Assembly: GCA_018715425.1 (NCBI GenBank)
Contig: DVLR01000038.1
Location: 1-7,780 of the forward strand
Direction: 5' to 3'
Source of the DNA: Candidatus Merdenecus merdavium
Lineage (GTDB): Bacteria; Bacillota; Clostridia; Lachnospirales; Lachnospiraceae
Length of the DNA: 7,780 bases
Shown: positions 1-5,338 of the stretch, piece after piece
How positions within the stretch are numbered: position 1 is the first letter of the stretch
Layout: the number at the start of each line of letters is the position of its first letter
Notes under the pieces: generated by a model
The model's database searches: none
Told to the model about the DNA's origin: nothing
The model's input: the letters and a program-made list of their open reading frames with translations, nothing else
Made by a program: the position numbers and the translations under genes

Positions 1-2
1 AA

Positions 3-56
3 AAACTCAGCCATTCCATAATACCAGAATTACTTGAAAAGTATGGTCTTCTTTAA
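3..56 (+). CDS. C-terminal end of an unidentified upstream gene (partial)
   Basis: The reading frame beginning at base 3 is open from the window edge and ends at TAA 54-56, giving the tail KLSHSIIPELLEKYGLL. The other two + frames stop earlier and give less protein-like peptides. The amphipathic composition and the palindrome 23 bases downstream fit the end of a real + strand gene, but 17 residues are too few to name a family. If real, the palindrome at 79-123 would be its terminator. Confidence 0.35.
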   Translation, partial: KLSHSIIPELLEKYGLL

Positions 57-78
57 TCTAAATATTTTAATTTAAAAC

Positions 79-123
79 AAAGCCCTAATTAAGATTTTTT
101 TAAAAAGTCTTAATTAGGGCTTT
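79..123. terminator. 45-base near-perfect palindrome; terminator of the upstream gene or operator
   Basis: A perfect 16-bp inverted repeat (AAAGCCCTAATTAAGA at 79-94 against TCTTAATTAGGGCTTT at 108-123) continues inward through a T/A-rich centre (T95-T100 against A102-G107, one G-U pair), so nearly the whole element is self-complementary. It lies between a probable upstream gene end and the promoter of the choline gene, where a terminator is expected. However, the bases after the right arm (TTTACAAATTC) are a poor U-tract, and the right arm runs into the -35 box at 121-126. A role as a protein-binding operator is therefore an alternative; both roles are inferred. Confidence 0.6.
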
Positions 124-148
124 ACAAATTCTTAAAAAAGTGTATAAT
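121..148 (+). promoter_or_regulatory. Sigma-A-type promoter of the choline operon
   Basis: TTTACA (121-126) and a perfect TATAAT (143-148) are separated by 16 bases. The predicted start of transcription is near 154-156, giving a leader of about 28 bases before the preferred ATG at 183/186. The first three bases of the -35 box are also the end of the 79-123 palindrome, so anything binding or folding there would affect this promoter. A short TTCGT/ACGAA inverted repeat (159-163 with 169-173) in the leader lies just before the ribosome binding site. Confidence 0.7.
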
Positions 149-171
149 TCTAATTATGTTCGTGAAATACG

Positions 172-180
172 AAAGGAGAG
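172..180 (+). promoter_or_regulatory. Ribosome binding site that sets the start of the licC-licA fusion
   Basis: AAAGGAGAG lies 4 bases before ATG 183 and 7 bases before ATG 186, counted from the GGAG core. The in-frame ATG at 156 lies at or next to the predicted transcription start, has no such site, and would add nine residues (MFVKYERRV) encoded by the leader and the ribosome binding site itself. The start is therefore placed at 183, with 186 equally acceptable. Confidence 0.75.
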
Positions 181-182
181 TT

Positions 183-1934
183 ATGATGAACAATTATGAG
201 AAAGATATACTTAAGATTATCGAATCTGGGTTTAAGAATCAAAGAGTCCTAGCTAAAGAATCTGGGTATTCATTGGGAAAAGTCAATGAATCTCTTAAAA
301 TCTTAAAGCGAGATGGTTATATAGATGAAGATATGCAGATTACTCCCATGGGACATAAACTATTAGAAGAGGGCAAACCTAAGAATGCAATTATTTTGGC
401 TGCTGGATACGGAATGCGAATGATACCTATTAATAGCGAAACGCCTAAGGGACTTATCCAGGTAAAGGGTGAATATCTCATCGAAAGAATGATCACTCAG
501 TTACATCAAAAAGGAATCTACGATATCACTTTGGTTGTTGGATTTATGAAAGAATCCTATGAATATCTTATTGATAAATATTCTGTTGACTTAAAGGTGA
601 ATATGGATTATGCAATTAAAAATAATTTACATTCGTTATCATTGGTTGCAGATAAAATTGATCATACCTATATTATTCCCTGCGATGTATGGTGTGGGGA
701 AAATCCATTTGATCAAAGGGAACTTTATTCTTGGTACATGGTTACTGATACCATCGATGAAGAGAGTACTATTAGAGTAAATCGTCATCAAGAGTTAGTA
801 AAAACGGCTGAAAACGGGAATCAATGGATAGGAATTGCATACATATCAGGAGAAGATAGCAAAGATCTTAGAAATCGTCTACTAGAAATGGATGCGAATA
901 AAAAACATCAAGATGATTTTTGGGAAGAAGCCTTATTTAAACAAGGTAAAATGTCAGTGGCTGCAAAGGTAGTATCTTCTGAGAATACTTATGAGATTAA
1001 TACATATGAACAGCTCCGCAAACTAGACGAAGATTCCGATGCATTAAAAACCGATACCTTAGAATTAATCTCAGATGTTTTAGATGTTCCTTTAAGTGAG
1101 ATCGTAGATATCACAGTGCTAAAAAGAGGTATGACAAACCGTTCTTTTTTATTTACTGTTAAAAATAAGAAATATATTATGAGAGTTCCTGGTGAAGAAA
1201 CCGATGAATTGATCCACCGTGATGAAGAGTATAAGGTTTATCAAAAAATTAAAGATTTAGGATTATGTGATCAGATCATCTATATCAATCCCGACAATGG
1301 TTATAAAATAACGGAATACCTTGAGAATGTAAGAAATTGTGATGCTTCAAAGGAAGAAGATGTTAAGAATTGTATGAAAAAACTGCGCCAATTCCATAAT
1401 ATGAAATTGCAGATCGATCATACATTCAATATTTTTGAAAAAATTGAATTTTATGAAACACTGAGAAAGGGACAGCCTTCTTGCTATCGCGATTATGAGA
1501 AAACGAAGGAGAGAGTATATGAATTAAAAGAGTATATTGACAGTCAACCGAAAGATTGGGTTCTAACACATATGGATGCAGTTCCTGATAACTTTCTCTT
1601 TGTACCATGTGACAATGGCAGTGAAGAAATTAAATTGATTGACTGGGAATACTCAGGCATGCAAGATCCTCACGTAGATATTGCCATGTTTGCTATCTAT
1701 TCTTTATATAATGAATCCGAAGTTAATCGACTCATTGATATGTATTTCCCAGAAGGGTGCCATCATAATGTACGTTTAAAAATTTATTGTTATATTGCTG
1801 CATGCGGGCTACTATGGAGTAACTGGTGCGAATATAAGAGTTTATTGGGTGTTGAATTTGGTGAATATTCCCTGAGACAGTATAGATATGCAAAAGATTA
1901 CTATCGTATTTTCAAAGAACAAAAACATTCCTAA
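183..1934 (+). CDS. licCA: Winged helix - phosphocholine cytidylyltransferase - choline kinase fusion (LicC-LicA type)
   Basis: This 583-residue protein should convert choline to phosphocholine (ATP) and then to CDP-choline (CTP) in the cytoplasm. Residues 3-64 form a winged-helix DNA-binding-like domain (VLAKESGYSLGKVNESLKIL as recognition region, then a wing ending in a 'TPMGHKLL' helix). Residues 67 to about 300 are a nucleotidyltransferase: LAAGYGMRMIP at 72-82 and TPKGL at 87-91 are the NTP-binding signature. Residues about 305-583 are an aminoglycoside phosphotransferase/choline kinase fold: LKRGMTNRSF at 313-322, the catalytic loop HMDAVPDN with H463, D465 and N470, and the metal-binding IDWEYSG with D487, all typical of LicA. 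LicC-LicA fusions are known, for example in Treponema; the extra winged helix is less familiar. The permease gene follows after 20 bases. No tetranucleotide repeats like those behind Haemophilus licA phase variation are present. Choline is the expected substrate by family; a related amino alcohol is possible. Confidence 0.9.
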   Translation: MMNNYEKDILKIIESGFKNQRVLAKESGYSLGKVNESLKILKRDGYIDEDMQITPMGHKLLEEGKPKNAIILAAGYGMRMIPINSETPKGLIQVKGEYLIERMITQLHQKGIYDITLVVGFMKESYEYLIDKYSVDLKVNMDYAIKNNLHSLSLVADKIDHTYIIPCDVWCGENPFDQRELYSWYMVTDTIDEESTIRVNRHQELVKTAENGNQWIGIAYISGEDSKDLRNRLLEMDANKKHQDDFWEEALFKQGKMSVAAKVVSSENTYEINTYEQLRKLDEDSDALKTDTLELISDVLDVPLSEIVDITVLKRGMTNRSFLFTVKNKKYIMRVPGEETDELIHRDEEYKVYQKIKDLGLCDQIIYINPDNGYKITEYLENVRNCDASKEEDVKNCMKKLRQFHNMKLQIDHTFNIFEKIEFYETLRKGQPSCYRDYEKTKERVYELKEYIDSQPKDWVLTHMDAVPDNFLFVPCDNGSEEIKLIDWEYSGMQDPHVDIAMFAIYSLYNESEVNRLIDMYFPEGCHHNVRLKIYCYIAACGLLWSNWCEYKSLLGVEFGEYSLRQYRYAKDYYRIFKEQKHS

Positions 1935-1954
1935 ACAGAGGAGGATAAAAAGAG

Positions 1955-2896
1955 ATGATTACAGGTTTAGCAGCTGGAGTTTTTTGGGCACTAGATACCG
2001 TTATATTAGGTGTGGCTTTAGCAATGACACCATTTATATCAGATTCACAGGCAGTATTTTTAGCACCATTTGTAAGTACCTTTCTACACGATTTCTTTTC
2101 AACCATATGGATGTTTATCTATATGGGATTTAGAAAACAGTATAAAAACGTGATTCGAGCTTTAAAAACAAGAAGTGGCAAGTTTATAGTTTTAGGGGCA
2201 CTTATGGGAGGTCCTATTGGGATGTCAGGATATGTGACGGCAATCCATTTAATAGGTCCAGCATATACAGCAATTATTTCAGCTTTATTCCCAGCTCTTG
2301 GTGCACTTTTCGCTTATATCTTTTTAAAAGAGAAGATGAAGATAAGCCAAATCGTTGGATTGTTGGTAAGCATTGGCGGTGTCATCATTATGGGATATTC
2401 TCCATCATCAGGAAATATAAAAAATGTGGTATTAGGATTTGGAGCAGCAATTTTATGTTGTGTTGGTTGGGCATCTGAAGCAGTAATTTGCGCATATGGA
2501 ATGAAAGATCCAGATATTAATAATGAACACGCTTTACAGATACGCCAATTATCATCAACGCTATTCTATGGAATTGTAATTTTGACACTTTTAGGAGGAT
2601 GGGGGTTCACTCTCGATATTGCTTTCACTAAAACATCTGGAATCATTTTGCTTTCAGCTTTATTTGGAACAGCTTCCTACCTTTGTTATTATAAAGCGAT
2701 CTCAACGTTAGGAGCGTCAAAGGCTATGGCCCTTAATATTACTTACTCAGCCTGGTCCATTGTTTTTGCCCTTGTATTACTCCATACACTTCCTGATGTT
2801 AAGAGTGTTATCTGCGGTATCATCATCGTAGGAGGCTCTATTGTAGCTGGAGCTGATATTAAAGAGATCTTTCAGAGAAAGAAAGTGATTTCTTAA
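1955..2896 (+). CDS. licB: DMT/EamA-family permease, LicB-like choline transporter
   Basis: This 313-residue protein has about ten hydrophobic segments arranged as two EamA-type halves (roughly residues 1-140 and 150-305), beginning at once with a membrane segment (MITGLAAGVFWALDTVILG). The short basic tail (IFQRKKVIS) is cytoplasmic-like. The end of each half carries the glycine-rich helix usual in this superfamily (QIVGLLVSIGGVIIMGY; VICGIIIVGGSIVAGAD). The start is fixed by GAGGAGG at 1938-1944, 10 bases before the ATG. It lies 20 bases after the LicC-LicA fusion with no terminator between, so the two are very probably one transcript. In Haemophilus, LicB is the choline permease of the lic1 locus and belongs to the same superfamily. 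The substrate is inferred from the neighbour; sequence alone shows only a drug/metabolite-type transporter. Confidence 0.85.
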   Translation: MITGLAAGVFWALDTVILGVALAMTPFISDSQAVFLAPFVSTFLHDFFSTIWMFIYMGFRKQYKNVIRALKTRSGKFIVLGALMGGPIGMSGYVTAIHLIGPAYTAIISALFPALGALFAYIFLKEKMKISQIVGLLVSIGGVIIMGYSPSSGNIKNVVLGFGAAILCCVGWASEAVICAYGMKDPDINNEHALQIRQLSSTLFYGIVILTLLGGWGFTLDIAFTKTSGIILLSALFGTASYLCYYKAISTLGASKAMALNITYSAWSIVFALVLLHTLPDVKSVICGIIIVGGSIVAGADIKEIFQRKKVIS

Positions 2897-2926
2897 ATTT
2901 ATAGGTAGAAAAGATAAACGAAAAAC

Positions 2927-2984
2927 AAACTCCTTTTAACTAGAATCTTTAGGGATCTTAGATGAAAGGAGTTTTGTCGTTTTG
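2927..2984 (+). terminator. Rho-independent terminator of the choline operon
   Basis: AAACTCCTTT (2927-2936) pairs with AAAGGAGTTT (2965-2974). An inner helix, CTAGAATC (2940-2947) with GATCTTAG (2954-2961), continues it with one mismatch and one G-U pair around a six-base loop. The 3' side runs into TTTTGTCGTTTTGTT. It begins 30 bases after the permease stop codon and ends the licC-licA/licB transcript. Confidence 0.8.
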
Positions 2985-3096
2985 TTAATATGGGAAACAT
3001 AATGAGATATTTATTTACTATCGGCTGCTTTAAGTAAAGATCATAATAACCTTTTAATAGTAACCAAATCATGATAGAATGATATTACTTATTATA

Positions 3097-3102
3097 AGGA
3101 GG
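3097..3102 (+). promoter_or_regulatory. Perfect AGGAGG ribosome binding site with no ATG/GTG/TTG at the right distance
   Basis: AGGAGG is placed as for a real start, but the codons 5 and 8 bases downstream in the NUDIX frame are ATC (3108) and ATT (3111). The nearest ATG (3118) is in another frame and stops after eight codons. A weak -10-like TAGAAT (3075-3080) lies upstream without a convincing -35. Either this is the original leader joined to a gene that lost its first codons, or a rare ATT/ATC start is used. Confidence 0.55.
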
Positions 3103-3110
3103 ATAAAATC

Positions 3111-3506
3111 ATTACTTATGGTGCATATAAAGGACAGCTGCTGATTCCTGGTGGACATATAAAGCTTGGTGAAATGCCAGAAGTCGCTGCCGCGCGTGAG
3201 ATTTACGAGGAAACAGGCGTAGTTGCCAAGGCGGAGTCAATTTTGTGTGTGCGATTCTTACCAGACGCATGGTATATCGCATTTATGATGCGATATGTTT
3301 CTGGTGAGCCAGTCAGCGATGGTGCCGAAAATAGTGAAGCTGCATTTTTTGACTTGGATACAGTTATGCAACGTGATGATTTAACACTATTTAGCTGGAG
3401 GATGTTGGAATCATTGAATTCAGCACACCCGATGAATATGAGTGATTATCACGGACCTAACGCGGAGAGTGACACATATCGCGTGTACGGCATGGGGGCA
3501 GACTAA
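3111..3506 (+). CDS. NUDIX hydrolase lacking its N-terminus; likely gene remnant
   Basis: The frame is open from 3078 (after a TAG at 3075) and encodes ITYGAYKGQLLIPGGHIKLGE and onward to TAA 3504-3506. The full Nudix box, G-x5-E-x7-REIxEExG-hydrophobic, is present (GHIKLGE, MPEVAAA, REIYEETGV), so the metal site that cleaves nucleoside diphosphate-linked substrates is intact. What is missing is the 20-25 residue N-terminal strand region that normally precedes 'LLIPGGH'. The first in-frame ATG, 3174, falls inside the box and would destroy it. The listed start is ATT at 3111, 8 bases after AGGAGG; this is a guess, and an unusual start. Base composition is strikingly different from the neighbours (34 G+C in the 60 bases 3181-3240, against 14 in 601-660), which suggests foreign origin. 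The preferred reading is a horizontally acquired gene whose 5' end was deleted; use of an ATT start cannot be excluded. The substrate cannot be told. Confidence 0.65.
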   Translation: MTYGAYKGQLLIPGGHIKLGEMPEVAAAREIYEETGVVAKAESILCVRFLPDAWYIAFMMRYVSGEPVSDGAENSEAAFFDLDTVMQRDDLTLFSWRMLESLNSAHPMNMSDYHGPNAESDTYRVYGMGAD

Positions 3507-3561
3507 TTGTGATGATTTCGTTATGAACGCATAGTACCGTATTGTCAAGTAGTGAATTCCA

Positions 3562-3592
3562 TAGACTTTAGAGTATACACTTTAAATATGAT
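3562..3592 (+). promoter_or_regulatory. Orphan MerR-family-type promoter with 19-base spacer and dyad operator
   Basis: TAGACT (3562-3567) and TATGAT (3587-3592) are separated by 19 bases, the over-long spacer typical of promoters activated by MerR-family regulators. The spacer is filled by an imperfect palindrome at 3567-3586 (TTTAGAGTAT / ACACTTTAAA; 16 of 20 positions symmetric), close to the CTTTAGAGTATACTCTAAAG type of operator. It reads to the right, but no + strand gene follows: the next gene (ending at 3666) is on the opposite strand. Neither a MerR gene nor a target is in the window, so the element is probably a relic or belongs to a rearranged locus. Confidence 0.5.
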
Positions 3593-3665
3593 CCATACAT
3601 CTATACGACAAACACATGTTTTTCAAATAGATCAATAAAATAATCTTCAAATTACGTTATCCATG

Positions 3666-4712
3666 TCATTTAAAAGTAGAATCGCTATTTATTAGTTTTT
3701 TCCACTGTTTGTTTCCCTTCAAATAACCAAACGTTTCTTCATTGCTAAATTCAGTAAGCAAATTCTTATGAAGTTCTTTCGTAAAGTCCTCATTTTTCTT
3801 GAATGCCATATGTTCGTATAAAGTTGAATTGATAAAACCAGATATTGTATCAAGGCTAGAAAGCATACGTTCCATAGTTTCTATGGTTACTTTAACATCT
3901 TTTTCTGATATTGCTAGATCCAGTTTTAGGTGTACCTCATGATATTCACCCATTTCAAAAACATTTGCCAATGTACTTTGTTTTTCAACTATCTTATAAG
4001 CCTTTTCCTTATCTTCATCCTCCATAGCCAAAAAATATATGCTTTGAAATACCCTATTCATGGTGTCATAACCTTCAAATAATAATTCTTCATATGCCTG
4101 ATACGCCTCCTTTCTCCGATTTGTCTTACTATAAATAAATGCTTGTTTTATTTTTTTGATTGGATTTTGATTTGAGAAATAACTCAAATAGTCCTCAGCT
4201 TTTTCAAACTGCTCTTTTCTGGAATAAAACTCAAATAAGCAATCAGCTGCTTTATTCCTAATATTTTCATCCTCGCTGTCCAATGCTCGTTCATAACAGC
4301 TATTGATATAATTTTCATATTTTTCTGCATCTGGATCCTTCTTTTTTAAATGCCATACATCTAAAAGTAGAGCAGCTTGCCAGATCAACTGTTCGCAATT
4401 TGGATATTGTTCAAGAGTCATTTTTACCCATTGGAATACTTCTTCAAAAGGTTCATGTTTTAACTTTTTATCAATTTCATAAATAATATTATTTATTTCC
4501 CCTACAGTAAGTTCTTTTTCAAACGATAATAAAGTATCTAGAGTAATATCTAACAATCTGGCAATAGGGGGCAACAACCTGATATCAGGTTGTGAATTAC
4601 CATTTTCCCACTTATTAACCGCTGGTGTAGTCACTCCAAGGCGCCTTGCCATCTCCTCTTGGGTTATATCTTTTCTTTTTCTGTATTCTCTTATTACTTC
4701 ACCAATCTCCAT
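3666..4712 (-). CDS. XRE-family transcriptional regulator with a TPR-like C-terminal domain
   Basis: This 348-residue protein has a classic Cro/CI helix-turn-helix at residues 5-61 (IREYRKRKDITQEEMARRLG, then VTTPAVNKWENGNSQPDI as the second and third helices). The rest (about 70-348) is all-helical with repeated 30-40 residue helix pairs, for example ENIRNKAADCLFEFYSRKEQ, FEKAEDYLSYFSNQNP and RKEAYQAYEELLFEGYD, as in tetratricopeptide-like folds. It has no signal peptide or membrane segment, so it acts in the cytoplasm as a DNA-binding regulator. The start is supported by GGGAGG (complement of 4720-4725) 7 bases before the ATG. The HTH-plus-TPR layout resembles peptide-sensing RRNPP regulators, but no convincing signal-peptide gene is adjacent, and many Clostridia encode such proteins with unknown targets. 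It is divergent from the ArsR/nitroreductase pair, which is one possible target. There is no clear terminator after its stop. Confidence 0.85.
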   Translation of the reverse strand: MEIGEVIREYRKRKDITQEEMARRLGVTTPAVNKWENGNSQPDIRLLPPIARLLDITLDTLLSFEKELTVGEINNIIYEIDKKLKHEPFEEVFQWVKMTLEQYPNCEQLIWQAALLLDVWHLKKKDPDAEKYENYINSCYERALDSEDENIRNKAADCLFEFYSRKEQFEKAEDYLSYFSNQNPIKKIKQAFIYSKTNRRKEAYQAYEELLFEGYDTMNRVFQSIYFLAMEDEDKEKAYKIVEKQSTLANVFEMGEYHEVHLKLDLAISEKDVKVTIETMERMLSSLDTISGFINSTLYEHMAFKKNEDFTKELHKNLLTEFSNEETFGYLKGNKQWKKLINSDSTFK

Positions 4713-4758
4713 ACAAAAACCTCCCGATCATATTTATACAATGGACTTTGCTACTTTT

Positions 4759-4793
4759 ATCATACCAAGAAACATGACATTCAACAATTGAAT
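4759..4793 (-). promoter_or_regulatory. Candidate promoter of the XRE regulator with an overlapping inverted repeat
   Basis: On the - strand, TTGTTG (complement of 4782-4787) and TATGAT (complement of 4759-4764) are separated by 17 bases, about 45 bases before the start codon. The -35 match is weak. ATTCAA-CAA-TTGAAT (4779-4793), a perfect 6-bp inverted repeat with a three-base centre, overlaps the -35 box and is a reasonable place for autoregulation by the XRE protein; this is inference. Confidence 0.35.
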
Positions 4794-4820
4794 ATATATT
4801 AATTTTTCCTCTATAAATTT

Positions 4821-4841
4821 AACCATTGATCATCTATGGTT
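4821..4841. repeat. 21-bp near-perfect palindrome in the divergent intergenic region
   Basis: AACCAT...ATGGTT arms enclose GAT-C-ATC, so 18 of 21 positions are symmetric (only the centre and the two flanking T/T positions break it). The left half, ACCATTGAT (4822-4830), is repeated exactly at 4874-4882, across the -35 box of the ArsR promoter, 52 bases away or about five helical turns. This pattern is what a dimeric repressor that loops or cooperates would need. No protein can be assigned; the XRE and ArsR proteins are both candidates. Confidence 0.5.
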
Positions 4842-4877
4842 CTATTATGATGATATTGGTCTTGATTTTCTTTACCA

Positions 4878-4907
4878 TTGATATTTTTTTAAAATATATG
4901 GTATAAT
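4878..4907 (+). promoter_or_regulatory. Sigma-A-type promoter of the ArsR/nitroreductase operon
   Basis: TTGATA (4878-4883) and a perfect TATAAT (4902-4907) are 18 bases apart, the best promoter match in the window. The spacer is a T-run followed by A/T-rich sequence, and an ACCAT (4874-4878) / ATGGT (4898-4902) inverted repeat brackets it. Predicted transcription begins near 4914, within the operator-like repeat at 4909-4924. Confidence 0.75.
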
Positions 4908-4908
4908 G

Positions 4909-4924
4909 GTTTAAGTGTTTAAAC
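4909..4924 (+). promoter_or_regulatory. Inverted repeat at the transcription start, candidate ArsR-type operator
   Basis: GTTTAA-GTGT-TTAAAC is a perfect 6-bp inverted repeat directly after the -10 box and just before the ribosome binding site GGAGGAG (4925-4931). ArsR-family repressors commonly bind dyads at the start of their own operons, so autoregulation by the next gene is the simplest reading. The site is seen in the sequence; the binding is inferred. Confidence 0.45.
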
Positions 4925-4937
4925 GGAGGAGACTTAT

Positions 4938-5305
4938 ATGCTTGATAAAAATGAAAAGCTAACTCTTTTAACAGAGTTTAAAAGTTGTCAGAAGGTATTA
5001 TCTGCTATCGGTAACGAAGTGAGACAACACATTATTATTCAAATACTTGCCTGTAATCATGATGGTCAATGTGAAGGCATGCGCGTAGGTGAAATTGCTA
5101 CATTAACGAATTTATCTAGGCCTGCCATCTCCCACCACTTGCAAATTCTAAAAGATGCAGATCTTCTAAAAATGCGCCGTGAAGGAACACGCATTTTTAT
5201 TATTTCGATGCTGATGTGACGGAACTGCAAAAACTGATTAACATGTTGGAGCATGTAAAAAACATCATGAAAATATTACCTGATAGAAGCGGAGAACATA
5301 ATTAA
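4938..5305 (+). pseudogene. ArsR-family transcriptional repressor, frameshifted near its C-terminus
   Basis: The first 87 residues are a typical ArsR winged helix: ALSxIGNEVRQHII-like first helices, then MRVGEIATLTNLSRPAISHHLQILKDADLLKMRREGTR (residues 48-85), with the 'RPAISHHLQIL' recognition helix. As written, the frame then gives IFIISMLM and stops at 5219. The -1 frame continues without a break as YYFDADVTELQKLINMLEHV and onward to TAA 5303-5305, exactly the wing and C-terminal dimerisation helix expected (YYxxD...). Restoring one T in the T5 run at 5194-5198 gives a normal 122-residue protein. The start is sound: GGAGGAG ends 6 bases before ATG. The sequence shows no ELCVCD metal site; C39 and C45 (CNHDGQC) lie just before the HTH. 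It forms an operon with the nitroreductase 33 bases on. The break is a recent mutation or a sequencing error; programmed frameshifting is less likely. Confidence 0.8.
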
Positions 5306-5338
5306 TATAAAAATTATTACATTTTAGGAGGTATTAAA

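Noticed and set aside
156..182. ATG at 156 as start of the LicC-LicA protein
   Set aside because: It sits at the predicted transcription start, has no ribosome binding site, and its extra codons consist of the leader and the ribosome binding site of ATG 183/186.
183..260. Tandem repeats for phase variation of the choline genes, as in Haemophilus licA
   Set aside because: I looked for tetranucleotide or homopolymer runs around the start and saw none long enough to vary.
1888..2133. Overlapping + strand ORF of 81 residues across the licC-licA/licB junction
   Set aside because: It is an out-of-frame shadow of the permease gene; its composition is not protein-like and it has no ribosome binding site of its own.
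3174..3176. ATG 3174 as start of the NUDIX protein
   Set aside because: It lies inside the Nudix box, has no ribosome binding site, and would remove the glycine and glutamate of GHIKLGE.
4847..4906. A 19-residue hydrophobic peptide ORF (begins MMILVLIFF) as a signal peptide or toxin gene
   Set aside because: There is no ribosome binding site, and it lies entirely upstream of and across the ArsR promoter, so it would not be in that transcript.
5190..5200. Programmed -1 ribosomal frameshift in the ArsR gene
   Set aside because: The codons ATT-TTT do not form a good X-XXY-YYZ slippery heptamer, a T5 run is short for transcriptional slippage, and no stimulating structure is evident; a mutation or sequencing error is simpler.
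5066..5254. - strand ORF opposite the ArsR gene
   Set aside because: It is the complement of a clearly coding ArsR sequence and has no recognisable domain or ribosome binding site.
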